NCBI RefSeq assembly: GCF_019931275.1
Contig: NZ_JAIOTY010000001.1
Coordinates: forward strand, 1,708,650 to 1,772,649
Direction: 5' to 3'
Length of the DNA stretch: 64,000 bases
From: Nitratidesulfovibrio sp. SRB-5
GTDB lineage: Bacteria > Desulfobacterota > Desulfovibrionia > Desulfovibrionales > Desulfovibrionaceae
Position 1 is the first letter of the stretch, and each line of letters starts with the position of its first letter. This document shows positions 36,897 through 46,187 of the stretch, one piece after another. The position numbers and the translations under genes were made by a program. The notes beneath the pieces were generated by a model that worked only from the letters and a program-made list of their open reading frames with translations, was not told where the DNA came from and made no database searches.

Positions 36897-37346
36897 TCAG
36901 GTGGTTCGCATGATCGCCCGGAAGGCCTCGCCGTCCTGCGCCTCGATCATGGCGCGGCGAAACTGCGGATCCTTCAGCAGGCGCGAGATGTGGGCCAGAA
37001 TGCGCAGGTGCATGCCCGCCACCTGTTCCGGGGCCAGCACCAGGAAAAAAAGGTGGCAGGGCTTCATGTCCAGCGCATCGAAGTCGATGCCCGGCACGCT
37101 GCGGCCCACGATCACCACGATGTCGCTGATGTTGGCCAGCTTGCCGTGGGGAATGGCCACGCCGTCGCCTATGCCGGTGGTGCCCAGCGATTCGCGGTCG
37201 TGCAGCACGCCCAGCGCAACGGCGGCATCCACTTCGGGATGCCGCCGTACCACGGCCTGCACGAGTTCCGCCAGCACCTCTTTCTTGGTGCCGGCGGAGA
37301 GCTCGGGCAGGATCAGATCATCGTGAAGATACTCCGAAAGCCTCAT
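36897..37346 (-). CDS. ptsN: Nitrogen-PTS EIIA (PtsN-type)
   Basis: 149-aa regulatory EIIA of the fructose/nitrogen family; phospho-site His67 in GVAIPHGKL. No transporter subunits are attached. In the rpoN cluster such proteins couple PTS phosphorylation to K+ homeostasis and nitrogen or carbon control. It lies between hpf and rapZ, 10 bp from hpf. Confidence 0.9.
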   Translation of the reverse strand: MRLSEYLHDDLILPELSAGTKKEVLAELVQAVVRRHPEVDAAVALGVLHDRESLGTTGIGDGVAIPHGKLANISDIVVIVGRSVPGIDFDALDMKPCHLFFLVLAPEQVAGMHLRILAHISRLLKDPQFRRAMIEAQDGEAFRAIMRTT

Positions 37347-37355
37347 GTATGGCGC

Positions 37356-37901
37356 CTAGACGACCGGATCGATAAGACCGAAATCGCCGTTGCGACGCCG
37401 GTAGATGATGTTGACGCGTTCCACCTCGGCGTTCAGGAACACCAGGAACTCGTTGTCGCCCTGGTCGAGCTGCATGGCAGCTTCGTCCACGTGCATGGGC
37501 TTGGGGGCGAAGTGGTCGGTGCCGGTGATGGTCCGTTCCTCGCCTTCGCCCACGGTGCCGAAGGTAAACACGTCGATGCCCTTGCCCAGCTTGTCGGACT
37601 GCACGGAACGGCGGCGGTCCTTCAGCTTTTCGACCTGCTTGCGCAGCTGCGATTCCAGCTTTTCAAGCACCAGGTCGATGGTGGCGTACATGTCTTCGGA
37701 CTGTTCGACGGCGGAGAAGGTAAAACCGTCGCCGGCCATCTGCACTTCCGCCTTGTGGCGGAACTTGTCGACGGAAAGGTTCACCTGCATTTCCAGGGCG
37801 GACTTGCCGACGAACCGGCCAAGCTTTTCAAGACGGCGGCGGGCGTACTTCTTCAGGTGGTCGGAGGGTTCGAAGTTCTTGAAGGTGAAGGCGATGTTCA
37901 T
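37356..37901 (-). CDS. hpf: Long-form ribosome hibernation promoting factor
   Basis: 181 aa. The N-terminal ribosome-binding domain (about 1-95: MNIAFTFKNFEPSDHLKKYA...VQMAGDGFTF) is followed by a C-terminal dimerisation domain (about 125-180: KPMHVDEAAMQLDQGDNEFLVF in parts, VNIIYRRRNGDFGLIDP). The long form dimerises 70S ribosomes into 100S particles in stationary phase. Start at 37901 with AGGAGGAG upstream. Confidence 0.93.
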   Translation of the reverse strand: MNIAFTFKNFEPSDHLKKYARRRLEKLGRFVGKSALEMQVNLSVDKFRHKAEVQMAGDGFTFSAVEQSEDMYATIDLVLEKLESQLRKQVEKLKDRRRSVQSDKLGKGIDVFTFGTVGEGEERTITGTDHFAPKPMHVDEAAMQLDQGDNEFLVFLNAEVERVNIIYRRRNGDFGLIDPVV

Positions 37902-38022
37902 ACGCTCCTCCTGTGGTGAGAGGGGGAATGCGGCGCGCGGCCCGCACGCTGGGTGCTGCTGCCGGGTGCGCCGCCGGAGACGGATGCCGCCCTGCGCCGG
38001 TTGCGGCACGGGGCTCTTGCCG

Positions 38023-39459
38023 TCAGAACAGTTCCTTCCGCTTGGAAGAGGAGGGAATGTCCATGGCAGTACGATACTTCGCAACGGTCCTGCGGGCAAT
38101 ATTGACTTTGAGCTGATCCTTCAAAATTTCACCGATGCGCTCGTCGCTCAGCGGCTCGCGCGGGTCTTCGTCGGCAATCAGCTTCTTGATCAGCGCCTTG
38201 ACGCTCTCGGAACCCACCTGGCTGCCGTCGTCCAGTTCCAGCGCGCTGTTGAAGAAGAACTTCAACTCCATGATGCCGTGCGGCGTGGCCACGTACTTGC
38301 TGGTGGTGATGCGGCTGACGGTGGATTCGTGCATGCCGATGTCGTCGGCGATGTCCTTCAGGATGAGCGGCTTCAGGCGCGAAACGCCGTCCTCGAAAAA
38401 GCCGCGCTGGTACTTCACGATGGATTCCACAACCTTGTACAGCGTGCGCTGGCGCTGGTACAGGCTCTTGATGAGCCAGGAGGCGGAACGCATCTTTTCC
38501 TGGAAATATTCGCGCTCGCCCGCAGACGCGGCCGCCGCGGCGGACCGCTCGTACATGGTGCTCAGTTGCAGGTGCGGCAGGCCGTCCTCGTTGAGCATGA
38601 TGATGAAGTCGTTGTCGTACTTGTAGACGTACACGTCGGGGCTGACGAACTGCGGATCGCCGCCGCCGTAGCTGGCGCCGGGCATGGGGTCCAGGGTCTG
38701 GATGAGGTCCAGGTACTCCTTCAGGTCCTCCATGGTCAGGCGGAACTTGCGCAGCAGCGGCTTGTAGCGGCGCTTCTCCAGGTCTTCCAGGTGGTCGCGC
38801 ACAAGCTCCACCAGCACCTTGTCGCGCGTGTAGCCCAGCATCTCTATCTGCACCAGCAGGCATTCCTGCGCGGTGCGCGCGGCCACCCCCACGGGGTCGA
38901 AGCGCTGCACGGCGTGCAGCACGGGGTCCACCTCGCCGGGGGTAGCGCCCGCCATTTCGGCGATGTCGTCCACCGTTGCGTGCAGGTAGCCAGACGAGGC
39001 GATGTTGCCGATGATCACCTCGCCGATGTCCTTCTGGCGCTCGGTCAGCGAGGACAGGCGCAACTGCCACATCAGGTGCCCTTCCAGCGAGGGCTTGGCG
39101 GCGTAGCGCGCCTCGAACGAGGTCATTTCCTCCGGCAGTTCCGATTCGCGCACCGTGGATTGGCGGCTGGTGCTGGCGAAGTCGCCGAGGTAATCTTCCC
39201 AGTCGGCATCGCGGGCGATCTCGCGGTCATAGGCGACATCTGCGGCGGCCTCGGCGGCTGCGTCGCGCGGATCGGCCACCTCTGCCTGGGGCCCCTCGTC
39301 CTGGGCTTCTTCCAGAAACGGGTTTTCCAGCATTTCCTGCTGCACCGTCTCGACAAGCTCCAGCCGCGAAAGCTGCAACAGCCGGATGGCCTGTTGCAGT
39401 TGCGGCGTCATCACCAATTGCTGGGTGAGCTTGAGCTGTTGCCTGAGTTCCAATGCCAT
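38023..39459 (-). CDS. rpoN: RNA polymerase sigma-54 factor
   Basis: 478 aa with all three regions. N-terminal activator region LRQQLKLTQQLVMTPQLQQAI (in parts) begins at residue 4, an acidic Ala/Glu-rich region II follows (about 55-110), and then the core-binding and helix-turn-helix part. The RpoN box ARRTVAKYR lies near the C-terminus. It directs transcription with enhancer-binding activators. Start MALELRQQ at 39459; upstream frame is not conserved-looking. First gene of rpoN-hpf-ptsN-rapZ. Confidence 0.95.
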   Translation of the reverse strand: MALELRQQLKLTQQLVMTPQLQQAIRLLQLSRLELVETVQQEMLENPFLEEAQDEGPQAEVADPRDAAAEAAADVAYDREIARDADWEDYLGDFASTSRQSTVRESELPEEMTSFEARYAAKPSLEGHLMWQLRLSSLTERQKDIGEVIIGNIASSGYLHATVDDIAEMAGATPGEVDPVLHAVQRFDPVGVAARTAQECLLVQIEMLGYTRDKVLVELVRDHLEDLEKRRYKPLLRKFRLTMEDLKEYLDLIQTLDPMPGASYGGGDPQFVSPDVYVYKYDNDFIIMLNEDGLPHLQLSTMYERSAAAAASAGEREYFQEKMRSASWLIKSLYQRQRTLYKVVESIVKYQRGFFEDGVSRLKPLILKDIADDIGMHESTVSRITTSKYVATPHGIMELKFFFNSALELDDGSQVGSESVKALIKKLIADEDPREPLSDERIGEILKDQLKVNIARRTVAKYRTAMDIPSSSKRKELF

Positions 39460-39854
39460 GCGTGGGCAACCCCTATGACTCCGCGCCGAGGCCGAAGGCC
39501 TGGCCCGGTAATCCTGCATTCTTGCGTTGAGGCCGAAGAACATGACGACGCGATACGAGGCGCGACGACAAGCAAGAAACGGCCCACTGTGGAAATGTGT
39601 TCCCTTCCCCAAGAGGTTAGGCAAACCATGCCACAGAGGCAAGAAGTATGCAACCGCTGGCGCCCATGCGTCGCGATACTCCCGGACGCCTTACGCCCCC
39701 CTGCCCACGGCCCCGAAAAGGGGCGGTGGCAACAACGGACACGGCGCCCCCCGCAATGCGGAAGGCGCCGTGAACATGAAAGCCGAGCCGCCGGACATGG
39801 CGCATATGGCGCACATGGCGGGGCGCCCCGGACGGGCAGACACGATGTCCCGGA
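39460..39854. other. Spacer between lptB and rpoN
   Basis: 395 bp without a gene. A GC hairpin (CACGGCGCC 39740-39748 with GGCGCCGTG 39764-39772) may end the kds-lpt transcript, followed on the minus strand by TCCGTTGTTGCC. An rpoN promoter probably lies below it, but none is clear. Confidence 0.4.
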
Positions 39855-40580
39855 CTACAGCGAAAAGCCCTCGCCCAGATACACGTCGCGCGCGCGAGGG
39901 TTTTCCACGATGTGCTCGGGGGTGCCTTCCAGAATCACCTCGCCCTGGTGCACCAGGTAGGCCCGGTCGCAGATGTGCAGGGTTTCTCGCACGTTGTGGT
40001 CGGAGATAAGCACCCCGATGCCCCGGTTGCGCAGGCCGGTGATGAGTTGCTGGATGTCGTCCACGGCCAGCGGGTCGATGCCCGCGAAGGGTTCGTCCAG
40101 CAGGATGAACTTGGGATCGCGGATCATGGACCGGGCAATCTCCAGCCGCCTCCGCTCGCCGCCGGAAAGATGCATGGCCACGGAATTGGCCAGGTGGGTG
40201 ATGCCGAAGTCCTCCAGCAGCATGTCGCCCCGTTCCTTCTGCTGCGCCTTGGAAAGCCCGGTGTGCTCGAGAATCATCTGAAGATTCTGGCGCACGGTAA
40301 GGCGGCGAAAGATCGAGCTTTCCTGCGGCAGGTAGCTCAGCCCCACCCTCGCCCGTTCATGCAGGGGCCAGTCGGCGATGTCGCGGCCATCCAGTTCTAC
40401 CCTGCCTGAAGTCGGCTTGATGATGCCGATGAGCATGTAGAATGTGGTGGTCTTGCCCGCGCCGTTGGGGCCCAGCAGACCCACGGTTTCGCCCTGGGTC
40501 ACCGTCAGCGACACGCCGCGCACCACCTCGCGCTGGCCGAACTGCTTGTGCAGGTCTTCTCCGCGCAGCACCGAGCTCAC
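39855..40580 (-). CDS. lptB: LPS export ABC transporter ATPase LptB
   Basis: 241-aa ATPase that powers LPS extraction from the inner membrane with LptFG. Walker A GPNGAGKTT (37-45), the LptB-specific YLPQESSIFRRLTVRQN, signature LSGGERRR, Walker B FILLDEPFAGIDP, and the His-switch DHNVRETL. Start is a GTG at 40580, overlapping the lptA stop as GTGA. Confidence 0.95.
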   Translation of the reverse strand: MSSVLRGEDLHKQFGQREVVRGVSLTVTQGETVGLLGPNGAGKTTTFYMLIGIIKPTSGRVELDGRDIADWPLHERARVGLSYLPQESSIFRRLTVRQNLQMILEHTGLSKAQQKERGDMLLEDFGITHLANSVAMHLSGGERRRLEIARSMIRDPKFILLDEPFAGIDPLAVDDIQQLITGLRNRGIGVLISDHNVRETLHICDRAYLVHQGEVILEGTPEHIVENPRARDVYLGEGFSL

Positions 40581-41269
40581 TGGGCAGCCCCCCCGGTGGC
40601 GGCATCGCCCTTGGCGTCCTTGGTGTCCTTGGTGTCCTTGGGAGCGGACTTGGCATCCTTGTCGCCAAGGGGGTTCACGTCGCCGGACGAGGTGAACACC
40701 GCCTGAACCCGCTTGGTGGAGGTGCCGCGCACTTCACTGCGGTTTTCGCGGGTGTAGAAGGTGATGACGTCGCCCCTGATGCTGTTCTCGCCCTCGTGCA
40801 GCACGGGGTTGCCTTCCATGACCAGCACGGCGTTATCCACGGTGTAGGTGGCTTTTTCGCATTCGCCGGTGCGGTTTTCGCGCTTCATGCGCACCTTGCG
40901 TTCGGCCACCATGCGGTCGATCTCGCCCGCGTCCATGCCGGACATCCCCGCAGCACCGGATTGGCCAGCCGCTCCGGACGCATCCGCCCCCTGCCCCGCC
41001 CCGCCCTTGCCGGGCTTGGCCGCCTTCTTGCGCAGGTGCAGGGTAATCTTTTCGGCCCACATCTCGAAGTCGGGGCGCTGGACGTACACGTCACCCTCGA
41101 AGATAACCACCTGGCCCTTGGCGTCGTACTGCATGCGGTCGGACTTGACGGCGGTGGGCACGTCGCGGCGCACTTCCGTGGCCGACTTGGCGTCCGCCGC
41201 CATGGCGGGTGCGGAAAAGGTCAACAGCAGCGCCACGCACAGCGCGGAGCGGATGCCGGTATGTCTCAT
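40577..41269 (-). CDS. lptA: LptA-type periplasmic LPS bridge protein
   Basis: 230 aa. The signal peptide (about 1-25, cut after AMAA) leads to an OstA-like domain: MQYDAKGQVVIFEGDVYVQRP near the N-terminus and VLVMEGNPVLHEGENSIRGDVITFY later (in parts), together the jellyroll strands that carry LPS across the periplasm. Two inserts are unusual: a Gly/Ala-rich loop near 85-110 and a charged C-terminal tail with a 9-bp-repeat-encoded DTK triplet. Overlaps lptC (ATGA) and lptB (GTGA). Confidence 0.87.
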   Translation of the reverse strand: MRHTGIRSALCVALLLTFSAPAMAADAKSATEVRRDVPTAVKSDRMQYDAKGQVVIFEGDVYVQRPDFEMWAEKITLHLRKKAAKPGKGGAGQGADASGAAGQSGAAGMSGMDAGEIDRMVAERKVRMKRENRTGECEKATYTVDNAVLVMEGNPVLHEGENSIRGDVITFYTRENRSEVRGTSTKRVQAVFTSSGDVNPLGDKDAKSAPKDTKDTKDAKGDAATGGAAQ

Positions 41270-42075
41270 TGCCTGATCTCCTGCTTGGTTGACTTGGAAG
41301 CGCCCGCGCCCTGCTGCGCGGCCTTGGCCGTCGGGGCCTTCTGGCCTGATGCCTTCTGGCCCGATGCCTTCTGGTCGGGTGCTTTCTTTTCGGGCGACTT
41401 TTTGGCCGGGGCTTTCTGCACGGCCTTCTTCTGGGCATCGGCGCTCTGCGGGGCCGCCTTCGGGACCGCCACATTGCCCGGCACGGGCTGGCCGCCACCG
41501 TCGCCCGCACGGGGGGTAAGCAGCATGCTCACGCCTCCGCTGCCGCGCAACACGTCGCTGGTCATGTCCCATTCCAGCCGGGTGGCGTTGCCCGCAAGGC
41601 TCTGCCCCTCTATGCGCGCCCCTTCCGGAAAATACATGGTCCGGCTGGTGCCGTTGTACACCATCAGCCGGGCGAACAGATCGTGGCTGTCGTGGGTGGC
41701 GTGCACGTCGTCCCACATGCGCATCATCTGCGCCTGTTGCTGCACTTCGCCCTTCTTGGCCAGAATGCGCACCTGCCTGCCGCCGTCCATCTGGTAGACG
41801 ATGTCGGGGCTATCCACGTCGATGATGTTGTTGCTCTGGCGCAACTGGGCCCAGGTGGCCTTCAGCCGCCACAGTTCGATGCCCTTTTCGCCCTGCACCA
41901 GTTCAATGCCCTTCATGGCCACGCCCACGGCCTCTTCCAGCGTGGCGGAATCTGTGGCGCCGCCCGCAATGGCCGTTTCCAGCGCCTTGCGCACCCCGGC
42001 CTGCCAGCGCCATGCGGCGGCACCGCCGACAACCAGCGCCACCAGCAGCAGAACCAACAGCGTACGGCGTCTCAT
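41266..42075 (-). CDS. lptC: LptC-type LPS transport protein with Lys/Ala repeat tail
   Basis: 269 aa. One N-terminal membrane anchor (about 3-22) and a periplasmic LptC jellyroll (about 40-190: GIELVQGEKGIELWRLKA, VDSPDIVYQ, VRILAKKGEV, ARLMVYNGTSRTMYFPEGA). It hands LPS from LptBFG to LptA. The last 75 residues are Lys/Ala/Pro/Gln-rich and end in pentapeptide repeats of the KASGQ/KKAPx type, encoded by a 15-bp DNA repeat. Start at 42075, overlapping the kdsC stop (ATGA). Confidence 0.85.
   Translation of the reverse strand: MRRRTLLVLLLVALVVGGAAAWRWQAGVRKALETAIAGGATDSATLEEAVGVAMKGIELVQGEKGIELWRLKATWAQLRQSNNIIDVDSPDIVYQMDGGRQVRILAKKGEVQQQAQMMRMWDDVHATHDSHDLFARLMVYNGTSRTMYFPEGARIEGQSLAGNATRLEWDMTSDVLRGSGGVSMLLTPRAGDGGGQPVPGNVAVPKAAPQSADAQKKAVQKAPAKKSPEKKAPDQKASGQKASGQKAPTAKAAQQGAGASKSTKQEIRQ
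41336..41410. repeat. 15-bp in-frame repeat in lptC 3' end
   Basis: Five 15-bp units; the first two (41336-41350, 41351-41365; GCCTTCTGGCCYGAT) are nearly identical, the others degenerate. On the coding strand each gives a Lys/Ala-rich pentapeptide. Confidence 0.75.
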
Positions 42076-42599
42076 GCCTGCTCCGGCCAGCTTTCCAGCA
42101 TGCGATCCAGCAGCCCCTGTTCGACCAGCAGAAAGCGGATGGCCTCGCGCACGGCGCCGTGCCCGCCGTTGGCGGTGGTCACGTAGCGGGCCAGGGCCTT
42201 TACCTCGGGCTGGGCATTGGCCACGGCCATGGGCAGGCCCACCAGCTTCAGCGGGCCGAAGTCCACCCAGTCGTCGCCAAGATAGGCCACCTGCGACCAT
42301 TCAAGGTTGTGCTTGCGGCGAATGGAGTCGATGCACTCCGACTTGTGCAGGAAGCCCGCGTGGTAGTCTTGGATGCCCAGGCTGCGGATGCGCGCTTCCA
42401 CCGCGCCGGAGGTCAGGCCGGTGATCACCGCCACGGTGATGCCCGCGGCCTGCGCCAGCTTGATGCCCAGGCCGTCCTGCACGTTGAAGCGCTTGGTCAC
42501 CCGGCCTTCGTCATCGTAGTACAGGCCGCCGTCGGTCATCACGCCGTCCACGTCCAGCACCAGCAGCGAGATGGAGCGGGCCAGGTCTTCAGCTTGCAT
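42072..42599 (-). CDS. kdsC: 3-deoxy-D-manno-octulosonate-8-phosphate phosphatase
   Basis: 175-aa HAD phosphatase that turns Kdo-8-P into Kdo for LPS. The nucleophile Asp16 and Asp18 are in [12 protein letters not shown]; also [29 protein letters not shown] and YLGDDWVDF (the catalytic DD). Start at 42599 overlaps the kdsA end by 11 bp, so product and substrate enzymes are co-translated. Confidence 0.93.
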   Translation of the reverse strand: MQAEDLARSISLLVLDVDGVMTDGGLYYDDEGRVTKRFNVQDGLGIKLAQAAGITVAVITGLTSGAVEARIRSLGIQDYHAGFLHKSECIDSIRRKHNLEWSQVAYLGDDWVDFGPLKLVGLPMAVANAQPEVKALARYVTTANGGHGAVREAIRFLLVEQGLLDRMLESWPEQA

Positions 42600-43470
42600 A
42601 CGGCAGGCTCCAGAGGGCGGCAAAGTCGCGCAGCAGCGGGGCCAGCCTGTCCAGCGGCCAGCTGTTGGGGCCGTCGCACAGGGCATGGTCCGGGTCGGGG
42701 TGGGTTTCCAGGAACACCCCGTCCACCCCGGCGGCCACGGCCGCGCGGGACAGCATGGGCACGAAGCGGCGGTCGCCGCCGGACGAGGTGCCCTTGCCGC
42801 CGGGCAGTTGCACGGAGTGGGTGGCGTCGAACACCACCGGCACGCCGTAGCCCTGCATGATGGGCAGCGAGCGGAAATCCACGACGAGATTGTTGTAGCC
42901 GAAGCTGGCCCCGCGCTCCGTCAAAAGGATGCGCTGGTTGCCGGTGGAGCGCAGCTTGTCCAGCGCGGGGGCCATGTCCCACGGGGCCACGAACTGCCCC
43001 TTCTTGACGTTGACCACCCTGCCCGTCTGCGCGGCGGCCAGCAGCAGGCTGGTCTGGCGGCACAGGAAGGCGGGAATCTGGAGCACGTCGGCCACTTCGG
43101 CCACGGGCTTAGCCTGATCCGGCTGGTGGATGTCGGTGACCACGGGCAGGCCGGTTTCCTGCTTGATGCGGGCCAGCCATTCCATGCCGCGCGCAAGGCC
43201 GGGGCCGCGAAAGCCGTCCAGCGAGGTGCGGTTGGCCTTGTCCCACGAACTCTTGAACACGGCGAACAGCCCGGCGGCCTCGGTCGCCTCACGCACGGCG
43301 TGGGCGGTATCCAGAGCCAGTTCCAGGCTTTCAAGGGCGCAGGGCCCGGCGAAAATGAACCGGCGCGCCCGCAGGCGCTCGTACAGGGCGTCCGGCGTCA
43401 TGCCGCCAGCCGAAGCCGGGGCGGCCGGTGATTCGGGGGCCGGGGAGGTGCTGGGTGATTCGGGATGCAT
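42589..43470 (-). CDS. kdsA: 3-deoxy-8-phosphooctulonate synthase
   Basis: Condenses PEP and arabinose-5-phosphate to Kdo-8-phosphate; 293 aa. Clear family blocks: [83 protein letters not shown] and [18 protein letters not shown]. The first 25 residues are a Pro/Ser-rich extension; MTPDALYER further in is another possible start, but 43470 has GGAGA upstream. First gene of the kdsA-kdsC-lptC-lptA-lptB operon. Confidence 0.94.
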   Translation of the reverse strand: MHPESPSTSPAPESPAAPASAGGMTPDALYERLRARRFIFAGPCALESLELALDTAHAVREATEAAGLFAVFKSSWDKANRTSLDGFRGPGLARGMEWLARIKQETGLPVVTDIHQPDQAKPVAEVADVLQIPAFLCRQTSLLLAAAQTGRVVNVKKGQFVAPWDMAPALDKLRSTGNQRILLTERGASFGYNNLVVDFRSLPIMQGYGVPVVFDATHSVQLPGGKGTSSGGDRRFVPMLSRAAVAAGVDGVFLETHPDPDHALCDGPNSWPLDRLAPLLRDFAALWSLPYAS

Positions 43471-43732
43471 GGTTCTCCGTGGCGGATGAGGGCGCGGCGG
43501 ACCGGCCTGCCTGACCGGATACGGCGGATGTGGCCGCATGGGGTGAGCGCGGGCGGTGCGCTTCGGAAATATGCCGGGCAACTGCTGGGCGGGCGGGCCG
43601 GAAACGTCGTGCTCCCCTGCCCCGCCGGACGCTTCTACCATCAGTCGGCACCTTTCGCCACATCGGGTTGGCGATGCTCCCCTGATGGTTGTGACGGTTG
43701 ATACCGGATTGATGGTGGTTGGTGACCGCTGG

Positions 43733-43792
43733 ATGCCGGTTGGCGCCAGTTGGTGCCGGCTGGTGCCAATTGATGCCAGTTGCTGGTGGTCG
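43733..43792. repeat. 10-bp-period tandem repeat upstream of kdsA
   Basis: Five good units and one degenerate one, type unit ATGCCAGTTG (for example 43743-43752, 43753-43762, 43763-43772, 43773-43782). The period is about one helical turn, so the units lie on one face of the DNA. Confidence 0.7.
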
Positions 43793-43943
43793 CGACGGGC
43801 GGTCCATGGTTCGCCATGGGCCGACGATTAACAATGTGACGGAATCGCGCCGCGTCAAGGGGAAGAGAGAGGAAGAGAACGCGCGACAGGCGCGGTGCAG
43901 GGGCATCACGCGGCGTGCCCGCCTTCGCCCCTCCCACAGACAG

Positions 43944-43976
43944 GCAACGCGCCTTCCACCGGGGAAGGCGCGTTGC
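43944..43976 (-). terminator. Hairpin terminator of pyrG
   Basis: A 14-bp perfect stem (43944-43957 with 43963-43976, arm GCAACGCGCCTTCC), 5-nt loop, 42 bp past the pyrG stop; U-tract weak. Confidence 0.6.
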
Positions 43977-44017
43977 ATCATATCCGTGCGAGTGGGGGGG
44001 CGCGTGCCGGTGGCGCG

Positions 44018-45670
44018 CTACTTGCCCTTCTTGCCGCCCATGGCTTCCTTCTTGGCCGCCTTGATGAATTCGCGGAACAAGGGATGCGGGCGCATGGGGT
44101 TGGACTTGAACTCGGGGTGGAACTGGCAGCCCAGGAACCACGGATGGTCGGGCAGTTCCACGATTTCCACCAGTTCGCCGTCGGGCGAAAGGCCGCTGAA
44201 CACCAGGCCCTTTTCGGCCATGGCCTCGAAGTAGGCCTTGTTGAATTCGAAGCGGTGACGGTGGCGTTCGTCCACGCGCTCGGCGCCGTAGGCGTCCCAC
44301 GCCCTGGTGCCGGGCACCACCACGCAGGGGTAGGCGCCAAGGCGCAGCGTGCCGCCCTTGTCGCTGGAAGCGTCGCGGCGTTCCACGGCACCCTTGCGGA
44401 AGTCGTACCACTCGGTCATCAGGTAGATGACCTTGTTGTCGGTAAGCTCGTTGAATTCTTCGGAGTTGGCGTCGGCCAGGCCCAGCACGTTGCGGGCATA
44501 TTCAATGACCGCGCACTGCATGCCAAGGCAGATGCCGAAGAAGGGAATCCTGTGCTCGCGCGCGTGGCGGATGGAGCGGATCTTGCCTTCCACGCCGCGA
44601 TGCCCGAAGCCGCCCGGCACCAGGATGCCGTCGCACCCGGCCAGCTTTTCGGCCACGTTGGCCTCGGTGATCTCCTCGGAGTTCACGTAGCGCAGGTTCA
44701 CCTTGACCTTGTTGGCCACGCCGCCGTGGATCAGCGCCTCGTGCAGGCTCTTGTACGCTTCCTTGAGGTCCACGTACTTGCCCACGATGCCGATGGTCAC
44801 CTGCCCTTCCGGGTGCGAGCAGGTGTGGATCAGCGTCTCCCACGACTCCAGGTTGGCGTTCTTGGCGGGCAGGCGCAGCATGATGGCGATCTTCTGGTCG
44901 AAGCCTTCCTCGTAGAAGCGCAGCGGCACCTCGTAAATGTTGTCCACGTCCACCGACGAGAACACGGCGTCCTGGTCCACGTCGCAGAACAGGGCGATCT
45001 TGCGCTTGAGCTCGGCGCTGATGGCCTTTTCGCAACGGCACAGGATGATGTCGGGCTGGATGCCGATGGAGCGCAGTTCCTTGACGCTGTGCTGGGTGGG
45101 CTTTGTCTTGTGTTCGCCCGCGGCCTTCAGGTAGGGCACCAGCGTCAGGTGGACGTACAGGCAGTGGTCCTTGCCGAGGTCGCCGCGCAGCTGGCGGATG
45201 GCTTCCAGGAAGGGCAGGCCCTCGATGTCGCCCACGGTGCCGCCGATTTCGATCAGCGCCACGTCGGGCTCGTCCTCGGCAAGGCCGAGGATGGCGTTCT
45301 TGATCTCGTCGGTCACGTGCGGGATGACCTGCACGGTGCCGCCCAGGTAGTCGCCCCGGCGTTCCTTGGTGATGACGCGGTTGTAGATGGACCCCGAGGT
45401 GTAGTTGTTCTTCTGCGACAGCGACTCGCCGAGGTACCGCTCGTAATGCCCGAGGTCGAGGTCGGTTTCCGCGCCGTCATCGGTGACGTACACTTCGCCG
45501 TGCTGGAACGGATTCATCGTGCCGGGGTCGACGTTGATGTAGGGGTCGAGCTTCTGGATGGTTACCTTGAGCCCACGGGCCTTCAGCAGCGCTCCGATGG
45601 AGGCGGCGGCCAGCCCCTTGCCGAGCGAGGACAGCACGCCCCCGGTGATGAATATGAACTTGGTCTTCAT
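44018..45670 (-). CDS. pyrG: CTP synthase
   Basis: 550 aa; makes CTP from UTP with glutamine or ammonia. N-terminal synthetase domain (about 1-270) starts [19 protein letters not shown] and includes [17 protein letters not shown]. The class I glutaminase domain (about 290-540) has Cys at about 382 in GICLGMQ and His/Glu at about 520 in FHPEFKS. The C-terminus is Lys-rich. Start at 45670 with GGAG upstream. Own promoter region and terminator; divergent from purQ. Confidence 0.95.
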   Translation of the reverse strand: MKTKFIFITGGVLSSLGKGLAAASIGALLKARGLKVTIQKLDPYINVDPGTMNPFQHGEVYVTDDGAETDLDLGHYERYLGESLSQKNNYTSGSIYNRVITKERRGDYLGGTVQVIPHVTDEIKNAILGLAEDEPDVALIEIGGTVGDIEGLPFLEAIRQLRGDLGKDHCLYVHLTLVPYLKAAGEHKTKPTQHSVKELRSIGIQPDIILCRCEKAISAELKRKIALFCDVDQDAVFSSVDVDNIYEVPLRFYEEGFDQKIAIMLRLPAKNANLESWETLIHTCSHPEGQVTIGIVGKYVDLKEAYKSLHEALIHGGVANKVKVNLRYVNSEEITEANVAEKLAGCDGILVPGGFGHRGVEGKIRSIRHAREHRIPFFGICLGMQCAVIEYARNVLGLADANSEEFNELTDNKVIYLMTEWYDFRKGAVERRDASSDKGGTLRLGAYPCVVVPGTRAWDAYGAERVDERHRHRFEFNKAYFEAMAEKGLVFSGLSPDGELVEIVELPDHPWFLGCQFHPEFKSNPMRPHPLFREFIKAAKKEAMGGKKGK

Positions 45671-46187
45671 GAAACTCCTGCCTGAGTGACTGGTTGCTCT
45701 CGCTCGCGGCGCGCAGGTCTTGCCGCACGCCCGTTACAGCGCTCGCCCTTCGGTTGACGCGATACGCAAAAAAACGCCATCAGGACCTTATGCCACATTT
45801 TCGGCATGAAGGTCAGCCGTTGACGTGATGTACCACTGGAACGTAATATCGACGGTCCCGGCTATCCCCAGCGCACGGCAGCATTGCCGAAGCGCCTGAA
45901 ACAGCGGGCGCAGGACAGCGGAAACGGTTCGGGCACGGCCCCCGTTTCCGCGGTGTCGTTCAGGCGTCCGAAAACTTTTCCGGCCACTTTCGCGGAAACG
46001 TCCTTGACGGGCAGGCCCCATCCGGGCATGCGTCCCCACAGGTCTCAAGGACATGGGGCATGCCCCGACATGTTTCGGGACATGTCCGGCGACAACCGGA
46101 CGGCGCAGCGCTGACGAGTAGCTAGTCGAGGCACATCCCCCTGTCAAGACTGTCAGGACAGACAAGAAACCCATCGAGGAGCAGCGC
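45671..46187. other. Divergent control region between pyrG and purQ
   Basis: 517 bp, no gene. The pyrG side is less GC-rich, with a T7 run (minus strand) in the leader near 45770 and a candidate promoter at 45787-45816. The purQ side has repeated GACATG words near 46050-46090, whose meaning I cannot tell. Confidence 0.4.
45787..45816 (-). promoter_or_regulatory. Candidate pyrG promoter
   Basis: On the minus strand CTGACC (45811-45816), 18-bp spacer, CATAAG (45787-45792). Moderate match only. Confidence 0.3.

Larger units (their letters stand above)
43471..44017. other. Spacer between pyrG and kdsA with phased 10-bp repeat
   Basis: 547 bp without a gene. From the pyrG side it holds the pyrG terminator (43944-43976), then a 10-bp-period repeat (43733-43792), then GC-rich DNA before kdsA, where the kdsA promoter must lie. 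Confidence 0.5.

Noticed and set aside
45671-46187. A riboswitch in the long pyrG or purQ leader
   Set aside because: No conserved purine-box or other riboswitch core was recognised; repeated GACATG words alone are not enough.
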